Positions 4,773 through 6,368 of a stretch of DNA of 6,368 bases are shown here, piece after piece. How positions within the stretch are numbered: the first letter of the stretch is position 1; each line of letters opens with the position of its first letter. The stretch is from an uncultured bacterium (GTDB lineage: Bacteria; Acidobacteriota; UBA890). The DNA lies in NCBI GenBank assembly GCA_937922775.1, contig CALAKE010000387.1:1-6368 (forward strand). Direction: 5' to 3'. Made by a program: the position numbers and the translations under genes. Below the pieces are notes generated by a model. The model was not told where the DNA came from. It was given only the letters and a program-made list of their open reading frames with translations, and did not search any database.

Positions 4773-6368
4773 TTAGTGCAGGTGCGGCCCCTCCATCTCC
4801 GGCAGCAACTCGATGCCCGCCGCGCGCGTCTGGCTGCGGAGCTCCGAGATCTCCCCGTCGAAGAGGGCTCTGAGGTCGTCGAGGACCTCCTCGATCGCAT
4901 GCCGAGTCTGCCGCACGTAGGCTTCATCGGCCGAACTCGGCGGATCCCACGAAGAAGTCAGACGCATCATGGCTGTGCTCACCTCGGCCATCGCGTCATT
5001 CTGCGCTACGATGCCCTTGACGTCGGGCGGCGTTCGCAGACGTCCCTCGAGGGCAGTGAGCTTCTTGCTGATCTCACCTCCCATCTCGACGAGTCGCCCG
5101 TATGGATCCTGCTCGGCCTCCTCGCCTTCCTCGGCAGGGGCCTCAGCGGCAGGCTCCTCGTGCAAACCGGCAGGCTCTTGCCCTGCTTCTGCCTTCTGGG
5201 CCGCCTGGGCCTTCTTCACGATAGTTTCAATGTCGGCGCGCGTCTCGATGATTTGGACCACCGCATCCGCCACGGCCTCCTGCAATGAACCCGTTTCGAG
5301 GATAGTCGTCCATTTTGCTGCGTAGTCTGCCTCGGTCGCGGAGGAGCGAGGATCTGGGAGGATCTCGATCGTACCCTCGACTGCCTGGTCGCCGAGCGAG
5401 ATCTTCATGGCATAAGTGCCGGGCGGAACCTCGGGGCCGCCCCCGAACAACATCTCCATCATCGGATCACCACCGCCGGGAGGCTGCTTGAAGCCGTCTC
5501 GGCGGAGGTTCCAAACTGCCCGGTTCAGCCCTGCCTTGGCCGGGCCCTTCATGGACCGAACCTTCTCGCCTGAGGCGTCAGTGATCGTGATGTCGACCTG
5601 AGGCCCTCCACCGGGGCCGGCCACTCCCATCATTTCGGCCATCGCAAGCATTTCCGGCGACGGCGCTCCAGCGGAAGGTCCCGCAGGAGCCCCTCCTTCG
5701 CCCTCACCCTCCGGCTGTTCCTCGGGATGGATGGAGTAGGTGATCATGGCGCCATACGGACGGTTCTCCCCGAGAAACTCCCCCTGCATGGAGAACATTC
5801 CGCCCGGCGCGAAGAAGGGGCGGTACTGCTGCGCTGGAGGAAGCTCGAAGAGATGCAGCGGCTCGGCCAGTACCTCGGAGGAGGCGCTGCGGAGGGCCCG
5901 AATGTCGTCGAGGATGTAAATCCCGCGGCCGTGTGTAGCGATGACCAGGTCATGATCTCTCGGATGAACGATGAGGTCCATTACCGATGCCGTCGGGACA
6001 CCATGCGTCCATTTCACCCAGCTCGAACCCCCATCTTGTGAAAGGAAGAGGCCGAATTCGGTACCCAGAAACAGCAGGTCTCTGTCGACGGGATCCTGCG
6101 CAATCACCAGGACGTAGCCATCGATATCGTCGGTAACGAGGCTGGTCCAGGTGGCACCGAAGTCGTCGGTGCGGAACGCGTGCGGCGTCCAGTCGGATCG
6201 CCGGTGATCCTCGAGCACGACGAACGCGGTGGCGGCATCGAACTTGGAAGGCTCCACGTGAGGGATCCAGGCGTGTGCCGGCACGCCGGGCAGGTTGGCC
6301 TCGAGGCTCGACCAGCTCGCACCTCCATCCTGGGTAACATGCAGGCGGCCATCGTCGGTGCCGACCCA
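4773..6368 (-). CDS. Sortilin/VPS10-like BNR-repeat (WD40/YVTN-type propeller) protein, 5'-truncated by the window
   Basis: The frame is open to the right edge, so the N-terminus is missing. The visible 531 residues are the C-terminal part, and the GTG at 6284 is internal. Residues 1-155 are the end of a beta-propeller with three Asp-box motifs: TQDGGASW at 12-19, TDDFGATW at 67-74 and SQDGGSSW at 110-117. ATHGRGIYILDD at 144-155 is the signature that closes the propeller in large sortilin-like proteins often annotated as glycosyl hydrolases. Residues about 200-337 form a FlgD/Ig-like beta domain (RAVWNLRRDG at 283-291, PPGTYAMKI at 315-323), interrupted by low-complexity inserts at about 216-256 and 295-314 that are rich in Gly and Met. 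Residues 345-510 are mostly helical, with an Ala/Glu-rich linker at 388-423. Members are usually exported; several are proposed to bind proteins rather than act as enzymes, and no glycosidase active site is visible. The TAA stop lies 60 bases from the neighbouring gene's end. Confidence 0.9.
   Translation of the reverse strand, partial: WVGTDDGRLHVTQDGGASWSSLEANLPGVPAHAWIPHVEPSKFDAATAFVVLEDHRRSDWTPHAFRTDDFGATWTSLVTDDIDGYVLVIAQDPVDRDLLFLGTEFGLFLSQDGGSSWVKWTHGVPTASVMDLIVHPRDHDLVIATHGRGIYILDDIRALRSASSEVLAEPLHLFELPPAQQYRPFFAPGGMFSMQGEFLGENRPYGAMITYSIHPEEQPEGEGEGGAPAGPSAGAPSPEMLAMAEMMGVAGPGGGPQVDITITDASGEKVRSMKGPAKAGLNRAVWNLRRDGFKQPPGGGDPMMEMLFGGGPEVPPGTYAMKISLGDQAVEGTIEILPDPRSSATEADYAAKWTTILETGSLQEAVADAVVQIIETRADIETIVKKAQAAQKAEAGQEPAGLHEEPAAEAPAEEGEEAEQDPYGRLVEMGGEISKKLTALEGRLRTPPDVKGIVAQNDAMAEVSTAMMRLTSSWDPPSSADEAYVRQTRHAIEEVLDDLRALFDGEISELRSQTRAAGIELLPEMEGPHLH

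Noticed and set aside
6282..6284. GTG as the start of the sortilin-like protein
   Set aside because: The frame continues to the window edge and encodes another Asp-box (TQDGGASW), so the gene is truncated by the window.

Overview
This 6368-base window is GC-rich bacterial chromosome with four protein-coding genes on alternating strands (+, -, +, -). The two outermost genes run off the window edges. The gene set is a TolB-propeller S9 peptidase, a PRK07529-type acyl-CoA synthetase, a small secreted acidic coiled-coil protein, and a large sortilin/BNR-repeat protein with a 'HGR.I..LDD' signature. This mix is typical of Acidobacteriota, Gemmatimonadota and related soil or marine lineages, often seen in metagenome assemblies. 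That placement is inferred from gene content; no phylogenetic marker is present.

Layout. Bases 1-1712 (+) hold the C-terminal 569 residues of an S9-family serine peptidase with an intact Ser/Asp/His triad. The convergent gap 1713-1840 is almost filled by a 99-base, nearly perfect hairpin (1721-1819). Its 20-bp arms are exact inverted copies and each contains a 12-bp palindrome, so it resembles a REP/BIME-type element or a two-way transcription stop. Bases 1841-3868 (-) encode a complete 675-residue acyl-CoA synthetase. The divergent gap 3869-4094 carries ribosome binding sites for both neighbours, an imperfect 21/22-bp tandem repeat (3909-3929 and 3941-3962) and a 12-bp palindrome (3990-4001), all candidate regulatory sites. 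Bases 4095-4712 (+) encode a 205-residue exported protein: signal peptide, small beta domain, acidic linker, coiled coil. A 60-base convergent gap without a convincing terminator follows. Bases 4773-6368 (-) hold the C-terminal 531 residues of a sortilin/BNR-repeat protein.

How the genes work together. There is no operon; each gene has an opposite-strand neighbour on every side visible here. The two outer proteins belong to families usually exported and linked to protein turnover or cell-surface functions. The acyl-CoA synthetase activates carboxylic acids in the cytoplasm. Nothing in the sequence ties the four into one pathway. I see no mobile-element gene, CRISPR array, RNA gene or defence cassette. 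The most distinctive unexplained signals are the long hairpin and the tandem repeat in the divergent promoter region.
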